Below are positions 1 through 10,896 of a DNA stretch of 64,000 nt, piece by piece (the stretch's first letter is position 1; each line of letters opens with the position of its first letter). Origin of the DNA: Maricaulis sp034670125 (lineage in GTDB: Bacteria > Pseudomonadota > Alphaproteobacteria > Caulobacterales > Maricaulaceae); assembly GCF_034670125.1 (NCBI RefSeq), contig NZ_JAXMOC010000004.1:248001-312000 (forward strand). Direction: 5' to 3'. A program made the translations under genes and the position numbers. A model generated the notes under the pieces. The model did no database searches, was not told the origin of the DNA, and saw only the letters and a list, made by a program, of their open reading frames with translations.

Positions 1-395
1 ATCTTGCGGGTCAGGGCGCGGGTGTCGATGCCGGTCAGCGCCACAATGCCGCGCGTGCACAGCCATTCCTCGAAAGTTGTATCGGCGCGCCAGCTGGCCG
101 GCGGGGTGATCCTGGCGCGGGCGATCATGCCGACAGCCGCTTTGCGGGCCTGCGGCGAGGCGGCTTCCTCGTCTTCCCCGTTGGCGCCGACATTGCCGAC
201 ATGGGGGAAGGTGAAGCAGACGACCTGGCCGGCATAGGACGGGTCAGCCAGGATTTCCTGGTGCCCGGTCATCGCGGTGTTGAAGCAGACTTCGCCCAGG
301 GCGATGCCGGTCGCGCCCGTGCCATGGCCCAAAAAGACGCTGCCATCGGCCAGAGCCAGCGCGCCGGTCGGTGTGGGGGTCGGCGTGGACGTCAT
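1..395 (-). CDS. carA: Carbamoyl-phosphate synthase small subunit, N-terminal part
   Basis: Only the first 131 codons are in the window; the gene runs off the left edge. CarA is the glutaminase subunit that supplies ammonia to CarB for carbamoyl phosphate, feeding arginine and pyrimidine synthesis in the cytoplasm. Translation from the ATG at 395 reads through ALALADGSVFLGHGTG, then GEVCFNTAMTGHQEILADPSYAGQ and LTGIDTRALTRK, which are the characteristic CarA N-terminal domain blocks. The Cys-His-Glu glutaminase triad would lie beyond the edge. A proline/threonine-rich leader of about ten residues precedes the conserved region. It is divergent from the TPR-sulfotransferase gene at 614, with about 220 bases between the starts. 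Confidence 0.9.
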   Translation of the reverse strand, partial: MTSTPTPTPTGALALADGSVFLGHGTGATGIALGEVCFNTAMTGHQEILADPSYAGQVVCFTFPHVGNVGANGEDEEAASPQARKAAVGMIARARITPPASWRADTTFEEWLCTRGIVALTGIDTRALTRK

Positions 396-613
396 GGCTA
401 GTCTCCAAGCATCTGGCTGGGCGCGTCGGAGCCGACCGGAATCGGTTGGCGGCGAGGGGCGGGTAAACGGGCGCTCTGCTAGTCTCTAACGCGGGTCGGG
501 TCAATAGCCCAGCGTTGCGGCGGCGCGTCGGTTTTGCCGCCTGCGCGCCCGGCTTGCCGAGCCGGTCGACCGGTCGTGATACTGCCAGTGAATTCGCAAG
601 GAGCGGTCCAATC

Positions 614-2803
614 ATGTCCGACGACGTGCAGGCCTACATCTCGGAAGGCAATGCCTGTCTGAAATCCGGCGACCGCAATGGCGCAGCGCTGGCCTGGTGC
701 AGGGCCCTGGATGTCGACCCGCACCTGGCGACCGCTTGCAATAATCTCGGTGCCATCAACCTGATGGGCCGTGCCCCATGGCTGGCGCTTCCCTTCTTTC
801 TGACCGCGACCCGTCTCCGGCCCGACCAGGCGAGCTTCTGGATCGGGCTTGCGCGCACGCTGGTTGAGCTGGGAGAGCCGCGGCGCGCTGCGGCCTGCCT
901 CGACAAGGCGGCCAGCCGGATCCCCGAAGACCCGGCGCTGCGGGAAGCCTGTCGGCAGTGTCCCGCCGACGCGGAGATCAGGGCCCGCTTTGACGGCCTG
1001 GCTGACCGGTCCGGGCAGACCGAGGCAGTGGAGCAACTGGCGGCGATCGGTGACGTGCCGCCCGGCAGCGATCCGGCAGTCTGGTTGGACCGGGCGAAGG
1101 CGCTGGTCTGGAGCCTGCCCGACCGACCGGCGCTGTGGATTGTCTTGTCCCGCTTGGCCTTGCAGGCCGGTGATCCTGTGGCGGCCGAATTCAATGCCCG
1201 TCACGCCGTCGCGCTTGCGCCAGACGCAAGCGAGAGCTGGTTGGCGTTGGCCGGCGTGCTCGCACAATCCGGCCACCGATCCGAAGATGTGGTGCGGGTC
1301 CTGACGCGGGCCTTGGTCCTGTGCGGCCCGCGACTGCTCCTGGCTGAAGCCCTGTGCAACCGGTTGATCGCCACGGGGCGGGCAGACGAGGCGCTGGCGG
1401 TATTGGACCGCCTGCCGTCCGAGCGGATCGGTGATTCCGCCCGCTGGTTATTGTTGAAGGCCCGGGTCCATGAGGCGGCGGGAGATCGTTCGACGGGGGC
1501 GGCGCTGTTTTCGGACGCCCTCGCCACAACAATCGAACCGGTGGCCCTGTTGCTCGCGGCGGCGGAGTTTCACGAGCGTGACCTGAAGCCGGGCGCGTGG
1601 CTGGAGCTTTACGAATGCGCCCGGCAGGCGGGGGCGCCTCTCGACCAGCCCGACATCCACCATGCTCTGGCGCGCGCCCTGTTTCGGTCGGGTAAGGTCG
1701 AGGCGGCGCAGGCCGCGGTCAGGCGTGCGCTCGACGGTGCGCTGAGCGATGATGCCCGCCGGGTCGCCGGCTTCATCGCTGGCCAGATTGCCGACCGCCT
1801 CGGCCAGCACGACGAGGCCTGGCGGCATTTTGTGACCGCGAACGCATTGCTTGAGGCCGTATGGGAGGTGCCGGGGCGGTGCGACCACACCGTTCCGCTG
1901 GCACGGCTGGCCAGCCTTGATCAACGTCTCGAGGCCGAGATCACAAGCGCCAGGCCGGTCGCGCAGACGCCGGATGACCGTACGGACAGGCAGGGCGGCG
2001 CCGATCTCGCCTTCCTCGTCGGTTTCCCGCGTTCGGGTACGACCCTGCTGGACAGCGTCCTGCGTGCCCACAGCCGGGTCTTGGTGCTGGAAGAGGCGCC
2101 GGTTCTCATCGAGGCGCTGCGGATGCTGGTGCCGGGCTTCAGTGGTGACGAGACTCTGTTCTCCGAGGACTGGCTCGATGCCATCGCCGCGGCTGAGGTA
2201 GCCGACCTCCGCGCCGCCTACCGCACCCGGCTGGCGCACCACGCCGGGACGGTGTCCGCTGGCGTGACCGTGATCGACAAGCTGCCGCTCAACATGAACT
2301 GGGCGGCGGTGATCCACCGGATCTTCCCGGCGGCCGGCTTCATCCTTGCCCGGCGGAATCCGCTGGACGTGGCGCTCAGCAATTTCACCCAGGATTTCGC
2401 GCCCAACAATGCAATGATGGTGATGACACGGCTCGAGCGTATCGCCCGCTTCCACGCCGCCAGTTTCGACCACTGGGACCGGTTCGTGGACTGGCGCAAG
2501 CCGAGGCTTGCCGAGGTTCGCTACGAGGCACTTGTCGAGGACCTACGATCCGAAGTCGCTCCGATCCTGTCGATGTTGGGCCTGGAATGGGAGGATGGAC
2601 AAGCGCGGTTTTACGAGACCGCCCGGGCGCGAGGCCGGATTTCCACGCCGAGTGCCAATCAGGTCACACAACCGCTCTACACCCGGGCCCGAGATCGCTG
2701 GCGCAATCATGCCGAGGCCTTGTCCGACCCTGTTTGCGAACCCTTGCGGCTGCGGGCCAGAGCTTGGGGTTACGATGTCGATCCGTATCCTGAAACCCGT
2801 TGA
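614..2803 (+). CDS. TPR-repeat sulfotransferase
   Basis: A 729-residue protein with two parts. The N-terminal half is tetratricopeptide-like helical repeats, for example ACLKSGDRNGAALAWCRALDVDP near the start. The C-terminal third is a PAPS-dependent sulfotransferase of the Sulfotransfer_3 type, with the 5'-phosphosulfate loop FLVGFPRSGTT at residues 467-477 and the 3'-phosphate-type segment around FILARRNPLDVALS. Such proteins are common in marine alphaproteobacteria; the acceptor (glycan, lipid or peptide) cannot be told from sequence. The ATG at 614 is chosen because AAGGAG lies at 598-603; the frame is open upstream but without a better start. No signal peptide is seen, so it is probably cytoplasmic. 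About 260 bases without a gene follow. Confidence 0.85.
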   Translation: MSDDVQAYISEGNACLKSGDRNGAALAWCRALDVDPHLATACNNLGAINLMGRAPWLALPFFLTATRLRPDQASFWIGLARTLVELGEPRRAAACLDKAASRIPEDPALREACRQCPADAEIRARFDGLADRSGQTEAVEQLAAIGDVPPGSDPAVWLDRAKALVWSLPDRPALWIVLSRLALQAGDPVAAEFNARHAVALAPDASESWLALAGVLAQSGHRSEDVVRVLTRALVLCGPRLLLAEALCNRLIATGRADEALAVLDRLPSERIGDSARWLLLKARVHEAAGDRSTGAALFSDALATTIEPVALLLAAAEFHERDLKPGAWLELYECARQAGAPLDQPDIHHALARALFRSGKVEAAQAAVRRALDGALSDDARRVAGFIAGQIADRLGQHDEAWRHFVTANALLEAVWEVPGRCDHTVPLARLASLDQRLEAEITSARPVAQTPDDRTDRQGGADLAFLVGFPRSGTTLLDSVLRAHSRVLVLEEAPVLIEALRMLVPGFSGDETLFSEDWLDAIAAAEVADLRAAYRTRLAHHAGTVSAGVTVIDKLPLNMNWAAVIHRIFPAAGFILARRNPLDVALSNFTQDFAPNNAMMVMTRLERIARFHAASFDHWDRFVDWRKPRLAEVRYEALVEDLRSEVAPILSMLGLEWEDGQARFYETARARGRISTPSANQVTQPLYTRARDRWRNHAEALSDPVCEPLRLRARAWGYDVDPYPETR

Positions 2804-3063
2804 TTTGCGGCGGACCCGGTCGATCTTGCAAGGTCGCCAATCGATCACCATTTACAATCGGACTTGATTCTTTGCTGCCAACGGAATAATCCCCGGCCCC
2901 TCGTTTCGGGGGCAAATGTCGCTTGCGCGTTTTGCCAACAACAAAAGGCCCGGCATTGTTCGAAACAATCGGCACGCGACCGCGTGCAATCGACAGGTTC
3001 TTCTCCCCGGAGAGCCCGTCACAAAGCGCCACCAAAGGCGCCCGGATAGGTTTGATTGCCACC

Positions 3064-3528
3064 ATGTCACTTCGTGAACGCATCACCACGGATATGAAAA
3101 CGGCCATGAAGGCCCAGGACAAGGCGCGTCTGTCGACGCTTCGCCTGATCTCGGCTGCCATCAAGGATCGCGATATCGCCGCTCGTGCGGAAGACCGCTG
3201 CTCCGGCTGCGGCGACACCGAAATCATGACCCTTCTCACCAAGCTGGTGAAACAGCGTGAAGAGAGCGCGGAAACCTACGAGAAGGCCGGTCGTCTCGAC
3301 CTCGCGGAAGCCGAGCGGGACGAAGCCGCGATCGTGCGTGAATACCTGCCCAAACCGATGGATGACGGCGAGATTGCCGACGCGGCCCAGTCCGTGGTCA
3401 GCGAGCTCGAAGCCAATGGCCTGAAGGACATGGGGCGCTGCATGGGCGAGCTGAAATCGCGCTATGCCGGCCGCATGGATTTCGCCAAGGCGGGCGCCAA
3501 GGTGAAAACCCTGCTGGCTTCGGCCTGA
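3064..3528 (+). CDS. yqeY: GatB/YqeY domain protein
   Basis: A 154-residue cytoplasmic protein of the YqeY family, related to the C-terminal tRNA-binding tail of the GatB amidotransferase subunit. Family signatures visible are MSLRERITTDMKTAMKAQDKARLSTLRLI at the start and the helical C-terminal domain containing MGRCMGELKSRYAGRMDFAKA. The precise role is unknown; an effect on tRNA-dependent amidation or tRNA handling is the usual inference. In many alphaproteobacteria it sits just upstream of dnaG and rpoD, as here, 107 bases before dnaG. An upstream extension of the frame exists, but this ATG gives the normal family length and N-terminus. Confidence 0.88.
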   Translation: MSLRERITTDMKTAMKAQDKARLSTLRLISAAIKDRDIAARAEDRCSGCGDTEIMTLLTKLVKQREESAETYEKAGRLDLAEAERDEAAIVREYLPKPMDDGEIADAAQSVVSELEANGLKDMGRCMGELKSRYAGRMDFAKAGAKVKTLLASA

Positions 3529-3635
3529 TCCGGATGCGGCCTGCAGATTGAGGGCGTGACGCGCGCGGCTTTCGCGCGCATCATGCACGGCTGATCTGTG
3601 TGGGGCGGGTCGCGGTCACAGGGTAGTCGACGGTC

Positions 3636-5477
3636 ATGCGTCTCAATGAGGACTTCATCGACGAGATCAAGGCGCGTGTGCGCCCGTCGGACCTCATTGG
3701 CCGGTCGGTCCCCCTGAAACGGCAGGGCCGCGAATTCGTCGGTCTCTCACCCTTCAAGAAAGAGCGCTCGCCCTCGTTTTTCGTCAACGACGAGAAGCGC
3801 TTCTATCACTGCTTCGCGTCCGGCAAGCATGGCGACATCTTCACCTGGCTCGAAGAGATGGAAGGCCTGTCCTTCATGGAGGCGGCCGAGCGACTGGCTG
3901 GTGAGGCCGGGCTGCGCCTGCCCGAGCCGGATCCGGAAAGCCAGCAGAAGACCCAGCATCGCAAGTCCCTCGTCGAGTGGATGGAAAGCGCCCAGGCCTG
4001 GTTCATCCGCGCGCTGCGGTCACCCCAGGCCGAGGAGGCGCGCCGTTATCTCAAATCACGCGGCCTGACCGGTGAGGATTGTGTGCGTTACGGCATTGGT
4101 TATGCGCCGGACAGCCGCACCGCCCTCAAGGACGAGCTGGTCACCGCCGGGGCGCCGGTTTCCGACCTGATCGAATGCGGTCTGTTGATCGAGCCCGACA
4201 GCGGCTCGCCCTATGATCGTTTCCGCGACCGCATCACCTTCCCGATCCATGACCCGCGCAATCGTCTGGTCGGTTTTGGCGGACGGGCGCTGTCGAAGGA
4301 TGCGCGGGCGAAATACCTCAACTCGCCGGAGACCCCGATCTTCCACAAGGGCTCTGTTCTGTATCGCTACCCCGAAGCCCGCAAGGCCGCGTCCGACCCC
4401 AAGCAGGATATCCGCGGCCTGATCGTCGCCGAGGGCTATCTCGACGTGATCGCGCTGTCGCGGGCCGGGCTGGAGCAGGGTGTCGCGCCGCTGGGGACCG
4501 CCATCACCGAGGAGCAGATCCAGCTGTTGTGGCGCGCCGGCGGTGAGCCTGTAATGTGCCTGGATGGTGACAGTGCCGGCCGCGCTGCGGCGTTCAAGGC
4601 GGCCGACCGTGCCCTGCCATTGCTGCAGCCGGGCAAGACGCTGCGCTTTGCCTTCATGCCTGACGGCAAGGACCCCGACGACATCCTGCGCGAGGAGGGT
4701 GCCAATGCGCTCCGGGCGGTGTTTCGCGAGACACGCTCGCTGGCCGATCTGATCTGGGAGCGCGAGGTTCTGGTCGAGCCGTTGGACGATCCCGACCGCC
4801 GGGCCGGTTTCCGTCGCCGTATCCGGGCCCTCGTCAGCCAGATTACCGATGGCGATATCCGCGAGGAGTACAAGCGCGAGTTCGACCAGCGCATGGATGC
4901 GCTTTTTGGCGCCCGTCCGCAGCCCGGGCAGCGTGGCCGTCGCGGACCGTGGAAACCGGGCAAGGGCGTGGCGCTGGGGGCGACGGCGGAGCTGCGCAAC
5001 AAGCAGTCCAGACAGGCGGATCCGACCGCACGGCTGGGACATCTTCTGCTTGTCGCGGCCATGGAATACCCGGAAATCGCCGCCTCGCAGGTCGAAACCC
5101 TGGCGCTTTTGCGGTTGGGATCGCTTGACAGGCTGCGCGACGCCGTTCTAGACGCCTGCTCTTCTGGGCAGTTTGTGCAGACCGACACGCTACGGGCCGA
5201 ATTGGCCGATGCCGGATACGCGGCAGAGATAAAGCGGCTCGACGGTGAGCGCAGACCCATGCGAGCGGAACTGGGCGGTATGGAGGCGTCTCCAGAGGTG
5301 AGGGCAGAAGCTTGGAAGCGGCTGGCTCACGCCTATATGGAACGAAGCGAAGCACAGACACGTCGTGATGAGGCGCGCGCCCGTCTGGACGAAGAACTCA
5401 AGCAGGCGGATTCGGAACGCTTTCGGCAGGTAGTTGACGCCTACCGGCATGAAAGCTCTCGTTCGGAGTCATCCTGA
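3636..5477 (+). CDS. dnaG: DNA primase DnaG
   Basis: A 613-residue primase that makes RNA primers at the replication fork with DnaB. In order: an N-terminal zinc-ribbon-type domain (about 1-100), the RNA-polymerase basic motif around KYLNSPETPIFHKG (residues 226-239), and the TOPRIM catalytic core with E266 in VAEGYLDV and D310/D312 in CLDGDSAG, then a helicase-interaction C-terminal domain. The zinc site is degenerate: the usual C-x2-H ... C-x2-C positions read S38, K41, C59 and S62, so three of four ligands are missing although the fold-defining sequence around them is kept. The ATG at 3636 matches the family N-terminus (MRLNEDFIDEIKARV). It is followed 53 bases later by rpoD, the usual macromolecular-synthesis pairing. 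Confidence 0.95.
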   Translation: MRLNEDFIDEIKARVRPSDLIGRSVPLKRQGREFVGLSPFKKERSPSFFVNDEKRFYHCFASGKHGDIFTWLEEMEGLSFMEAAERLAGEAGLRLPEPDPESQQKTQHRKSLVEWMESAQAWFIRALRSPQAEEARRYLKSRGLTGEDCVRYGIGYAPDSRTALKDELVTAGAPVSDLIECGLLIEPDSGSPYDRFRDRITFPIHDPRNRLVGFGGRALSKDARAKYLNSPETPIFHKGSVLYRYPEARKAASDPKQDIRGLIVAEGYLDVIALSRAGLEQGVAPLGTAITEEQIQLLWRAGGEPVMCLDGDSAGRAAAFKAADRALPLLQPGKTLRFAFMPDGKDPDDILREEGANALRAVFRETRSLADLIWEREVLVEPLDDPDRRAGFRRRIRALVSQITDGDIREEYKREFDQRMDALFGARPQPGQRGRRGPWKPGKGVALGATAELRNKQSRQADPTARLGHLLLVAAMEYPEIAASQVETLALLRLGSLDRLRDAVLDACSSGQFVQTDTLRAELADAGYAAEIKRLDGERRPMRAELGGMEASPEVRAEAWKRLAHAYMERSEAQTRRDEARARLDEELKQADSERFRQVVDAYRHESSRSESS

Positions 5478-5530
5478 TGCGTATAATTCTGATTGCGCGC
5501 CCCAAGGGCGGCGCGACAAGGGACGATTAG

Positions 5531-7663
<2,133 letters not shown>

Positions 7664-7677
7664 TCCACGCCATGCGT

Positions 7678-7716
7678 GGATCATCCCGGTCGGCGTAAAG
7701 CGGCGATCCGGGATCC
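7678..7716. repeat. REP-like imperfect palindrome after rpoD
   Basis: GGATCATCCCGG on the left mirrors CCGGGATCC on the right around a GTAAAG-containing centre. The palindrome lies directly between the rpoD stop and its terminator. Its form (a hairpin built on a CCGGGATCC-type arm) is like short intergenic repeats seen in many alphaproteobacteria; copy number elsewhere cannot be seen from this window. Confidence 0.45.
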
Positions 7717-7739
7717 GGATGTGACGGGTTCAGACATTG

Positions 7740-7769
7740 AAAAAGCCGGCCCTTGGGCCGGCTTTTTTG
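7740..7769 (+). terminator. Rho-independent terminator of rpoD
   Basis: A run of A, then GCCGGCCC, a TT loop and GGGCCGGC followed by TTTTTT. The stem is perfect, and the A-tract/T-tract symmetry lets it work in both directions. It lies 77 bases after the rpoD stop and closes the yqeY-dnaG-rpoD block. Confidence 0.92.
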
Positions 7770-7895
7770 TGGCTGTGTGAGGACGCCTTTCTTCCCCATT
7801 AAATGGGGGTATTGCCCCCACGGGCGACCCACCGCCCCCAAAGCGGGGAGGGAAGCGCCTCGCCAGACGCGTGCATGGCCGCTAGGTTCTGACCC

Positions 7896-8318
7896 ATGCC
7901 CCTTCACCGCCTCCATATCCAGACTACCGGCCCCGGCCTCTACGATGTCGCGCAACAGGCCGAACGTTTCGTATCCGAACAAAGTTGTGCAGACGCACTC
8001 CTCACGGTCTTCGTGCGCCACACTTCCTGCTCGCTCGTGATCCAGGAAAACGCCGATCCGGACGTCCAGCGGGACCTTCAGTCCTTCTTCGCCCGGTTGG
8101 TGCCCTCGGGGGACGATCCGTCGATGTCGTGGCTCGCCCATACCGCCGAAGGGCCGGATGACATGCCAGCGCACATCAAGGCAGCGCTGACCCAGACCTC
8201 GATCGGGATCCCGGTGGCTGATGGGCGGCTCGCACTGGGGACCTGGCAGGGCATTTACCTGTTCGAGCACCGTCGTCGGCCACACCGTCGTGAACTGGTG
8301 TTGCACCTGACCGGCTGA
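7896..8318 (+). CDS. YjbQ family protein (UPF0047)
   Basis: A 140-residue single-domain protein of the YjbQ/UPF0047 family. The diagnostic blocks are FVRHTSCSLVIQENADPDVQRDL, the central WLAHTAEGPDDMPAHIKAALT and the C-terminal LGTWQGIYLFEHRRRPHRRELVLHL. These carry the conserved histidines, aspartates and the TWQ/EHR motifs. Members are reported to have a weak thiamine-phosphate-synthase activity in E. coli, but the physiological role is not settled, so I give no symbol. Length is normal. It is transcribed alone and converges with the hybrid kinase gene, whose stop is only 19 bases away. Confidence 0.88.
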   Translation: MPLHRLHIQTTGPGLYDVAQQAERFVSEQSCADALLTVFVRHTSCSLVIQENADPDVQRDLQSFFARLVPSGDDPSMSWLAHTAEGPDDMPAHIKAALTQTSIGIPVADGRLALGTWQGIYLFEHRRRPHRRELVLHLTG

Positions 8319-8337
8319 TGGTCCCGGCCGGTCCGGC

Positions 8338-10794
8338 TCAGCGGGGCCCTGCGGTCGCGGGCCGGGAGGAGCGACGGATGTGATTGCCAAGCAATAGGCG
8401 CCGCATGGTCCGCTCCAGCGCCTCCGGATTCAGCGGTTTTTCGGTATGTGCATCGAAACCGAGCATGGCATAGCGATTGACCTGATCAGCCATGACATTG
8501 GCCGTGATCGCCACCGTCGGTGTCGGCAGACGACCCTCGGCGCGTTCGATCGCCCGGATCTCGCTGAGTGCGTCCTCGCCATTCTGCACCGGCATCTGTA
8601 TGTCCAGCAGGACGATATCGTAGCGGCCGGTGCGGAAGGCGCTGACCGCTTCTTCGCCGTTTTCCACCATGGTCAAATCGACCGAGAGCTTGTCGAGATA
8701 GGCCTTCAGGACAAGGCGGTTGGTCAGATTGTCCTCGGCGGCCAGGATGCGCACGGGCTGCCCGTCCACCGTCAGGGGGCCGCCAATCGAGATCAGGTCG
8801 GGGGTTCGTGTCGCCTGGACGCCGGCGACGACAGGCTCGAGGGGCAGGCGAACGGTGAATGTCGCCCCTTCGCCCGGCACGCTGGATACGTCGATTCTGC
8901 CGCCCATTTGCTCGGTCAGCCCCTTGCAGATCGCCAGTCCCAGACCGGTGCCACCGAAGCGCCGCGTGGTCGAACTGTCGGCTTGCACGAACTTCTCGAA
9001 AACCGCGCGGCACTGGTCATCGCTCATGCCGATCCCGGTATCGCGGACCGTCAACACGATCTGGTCGTCGTCGACGCCCTCCGCCGGCCCGGATGCCGGG
9101 CCCAGCGTCATGGACACCTGCCCGGCGGCGGTGAACTTGATCGCATTGGCAACCAGGTTGTTGGCGATCTGTGACAGGCGAAGCGGGTCTCCGAGGCGCG
9201 ACAGCCCGGCACGATCACTGACCTCGACGAGGAGCGTCACGCCCTTCTCTTCGGCCGCATCGCGGTACAGGGCCTCGATGCGAGATCCGATAATGGCGAG
9301 ATCAAACGGAACCACATCCAGCTCGATCTGGCCGGCTTCGATCTTCGACAGGTCGAGAATGTCATCGAGCAGGTGCATCAGCGTGTCGCCGGATCGAACG
9401 ATGACATCGAGCTTGCTGAGGACGTCGGCGGGCAATTCCCTGTCGGCCAGCACCCGCGCCATGCCCAGAATGCCATTCATCGGTGTGCGGATTTCGTGGC
9501 TCATATTGGCGAGGAAGTCCGACTTCGCCCGATTGGCCGCATTGGCTTTGTCGCGGGCCTCGATCAGGTCGGTGATGTCGGTGATCGACCCGGCCATGCG
9601 CACGGCCCGCCCATCATTGCGCTGGGCGACTCCGCGGGTGCGAAACCAGCGGTACTCGCCGTTTGCGCATCGGAATCGGACTTGCAGGTCATGTTCGATG
9701 CCATGCCTGATATGTTGCTCCAATGCTTGCGCCGAGCGCTCCCGGTCGTCCGGGTGGATGTCTGCGGAGTAGGTGCGGGCGTCGAAGTGTGCCGCCTCCT
9801 CCGGGTAGCCCAACAGGGCCCGGAGCCGGGGTGAGTGGTAGAGTGTTCCGGTATCGAGGTCCCAATCCCAGAAGCCGTCCGATGATCCGCGAACAGCGAG
9901 TGCCATCCGCTCCCGATTGCGCTCAAGCTCGTCGAATGCGGTCTCGCGCTCGAGCGCGAGTTCGGATTGCCGCACCCGGCCGCTCAAAACGAGGTGGGTG
10001 CCAAAGCCGATGGCAATCGAGAACAGCACGCCGAGACCGAGGAGGAAAATCGGAATGGAGCTGAACTCCTCGGCATAAAGCTGCCGTGCCGGGTAGAGGT
10101 TGACCGTCCAGACAGACCCGGGCAGCGCGACTGTCCGTTCGGCTGTCAATTGCAGGCTGACCGGAGTCCCGGTCGCATGGATCGTCTCGCCGGCCTCATT
10201 GACCTGGATGGCGACGGCTTCGGCGTAGTCCTGCGGCAGGCTCGCGGCGACCATGTTGGCCGCGTCAAACACGCCCACAATCAGGCCATTAAACCGGTCG
10301 CCGTCAAATAGCGGGAAATAGGCGAGAAACCCCGAGCCGCCCTGCAGTAAATCGATCGCGGCGCTGTTGTTGGGCCGACGGGTGTTGACGGCTTGCATCA
10401 CCGCCCGTGACCGATACTCCTCAAACAGGATGTCGAGCCCGACAACCGCCTCATTGCCCGCCAGCGGCTCAACCCATTCAAGCTCGAAATCCGGATTGGC
10501 CCACTGGACAGAGCGAAGCTCGGAATGGTCACCAATGTATTCCAGCGCGTCGGCTCGCCAAACGGCTTCGTCCGTCCCGCCCGCCCGGATCCAGCGCCTG
10601 GCCATCCGCTCCAGGCCCGTCAGGTTCATCCCGACACGTTCGGTCAGATTGTATTCGAGATTGGAGGCGATCTCTTCGAGATGCACACGAACGGCATAGT
10701 GCTCCTGGGAGCGGACATGCAGCGATAACGCGGTGAAGGCCACCAAGCAGAAAAGGGCCGCGCTGAGCGGAATGAGCAGGCGATAGCGTGGCAT
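8338..10794 (-). CDS. Hybrid sensor histidine kinase with CHASE-like sensor, PAS and receiver
   Basis: An 818-residue membrane kinase. Order: TM helix 7-27; a periplasmic CHASE-like sensor at about 35-240 (with RSVQWANPDFELEWV and a GLIVGVFD segment); TM helix 247-272; a PAS domain 295-410 ending in GSITDITD; HisKA with phosphoacceptor H433 in NMSHEIRTPMNG; HATPase with N-box NNLVANAIKF and GGTGLGLAIC; and a C-terminal receiver whose phosphoacceptor is D731 in LLDIQMP. The second in-frame ATG at 10794 is chosen because GAGG stands a few bases upstream. No partner phosphotransfer or response-regulator gene is adjacent, so the output pathway and ligand are unknown. CHASE domains are known to bind small molecules. 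Confidence 0.88.
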   Translation of the reverse strand: MPRYRLLIPLSAALFCLVAFTALSLHVRSQEHYAVRVHLEEIASNLEYNLTERVGMNLTGLERMARRWIRAGGTDEAVWRADALEYIGDHSELRSVQWANPDFELEWVEPLAGNEAVVGLDILFEEYRSRAVMQAVNTRRPNNSAAIDLLQGGSGFLAYFPLFDGDRFNGLIVGVFDAANMVAASLPQDYAEAVAIQVNEAGETIHATGTPVSLQLTAERTVALPGSVWTVNLYPARQLYAEEFSSIPIFLLGLGVLFSIAIGFGTHLVLSGRVRQSELALERETAFDELERNRERMALAVRGSSDGFWDWDLDTGTLYHSPRLRALLGYPEEAAHFDARTYSADIHPDDRERSAQALEQHIRHGIEHDLQVRFRCANGEYRWFRTRGVAQRNDGRAVRMAGSITDITDLIEARDKANAANRAKSDFLANMSHEIRTPMNGILGMARVLADRELPADVLSKLDVIVRSGDTLMHLLDDILDLSKIEAGQIELDVVPFDLAIIGSRIEALYRDAAEEKGVTLLVEVSDRAGLSRLGDPLRLSQIANNLVANAIKFTAAGQVSMTLGPASGPAEGVDDDQIVLTVRDTGIGMSDDQCRAVFEKFVQADSSTTRRFGGTGLGLAICKGLTEQMGGRIDVSSVPGEGATFTVRLPLEPVVAGVQATRTPDLISIGGPLTVDGQPVRILAAEDNLTNRLVLKAYLDKLSVDLTMVENGEEAVSAFRTGRYDIVLLDIQMPVQNGEDALSEIRAIERAEGRLPTPTVAITANVMADQVNRYAMLGFDAHTEKPLNPEALERTMRRLLLGNHIRRSSRPATAGPR

Positions 10795-10896
10795 GGGGGA
10801 CCTCAGCTGTCCCCAACACACACCAGCAGGGTTAATTCCCGCTTTACGGGGCTGCCACGCTGTTGTCGGCCCGGGTCGGCCCCGGGCCGGACCGGG

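Noticed and set aside
2804..3063. Small gene or RNA between the sulfotransferase and yqeY
   Set aside because: Only a weak GCCCC/GGGGC stem at 2896-2913; no frame with an RBS and no RNA-like fold.
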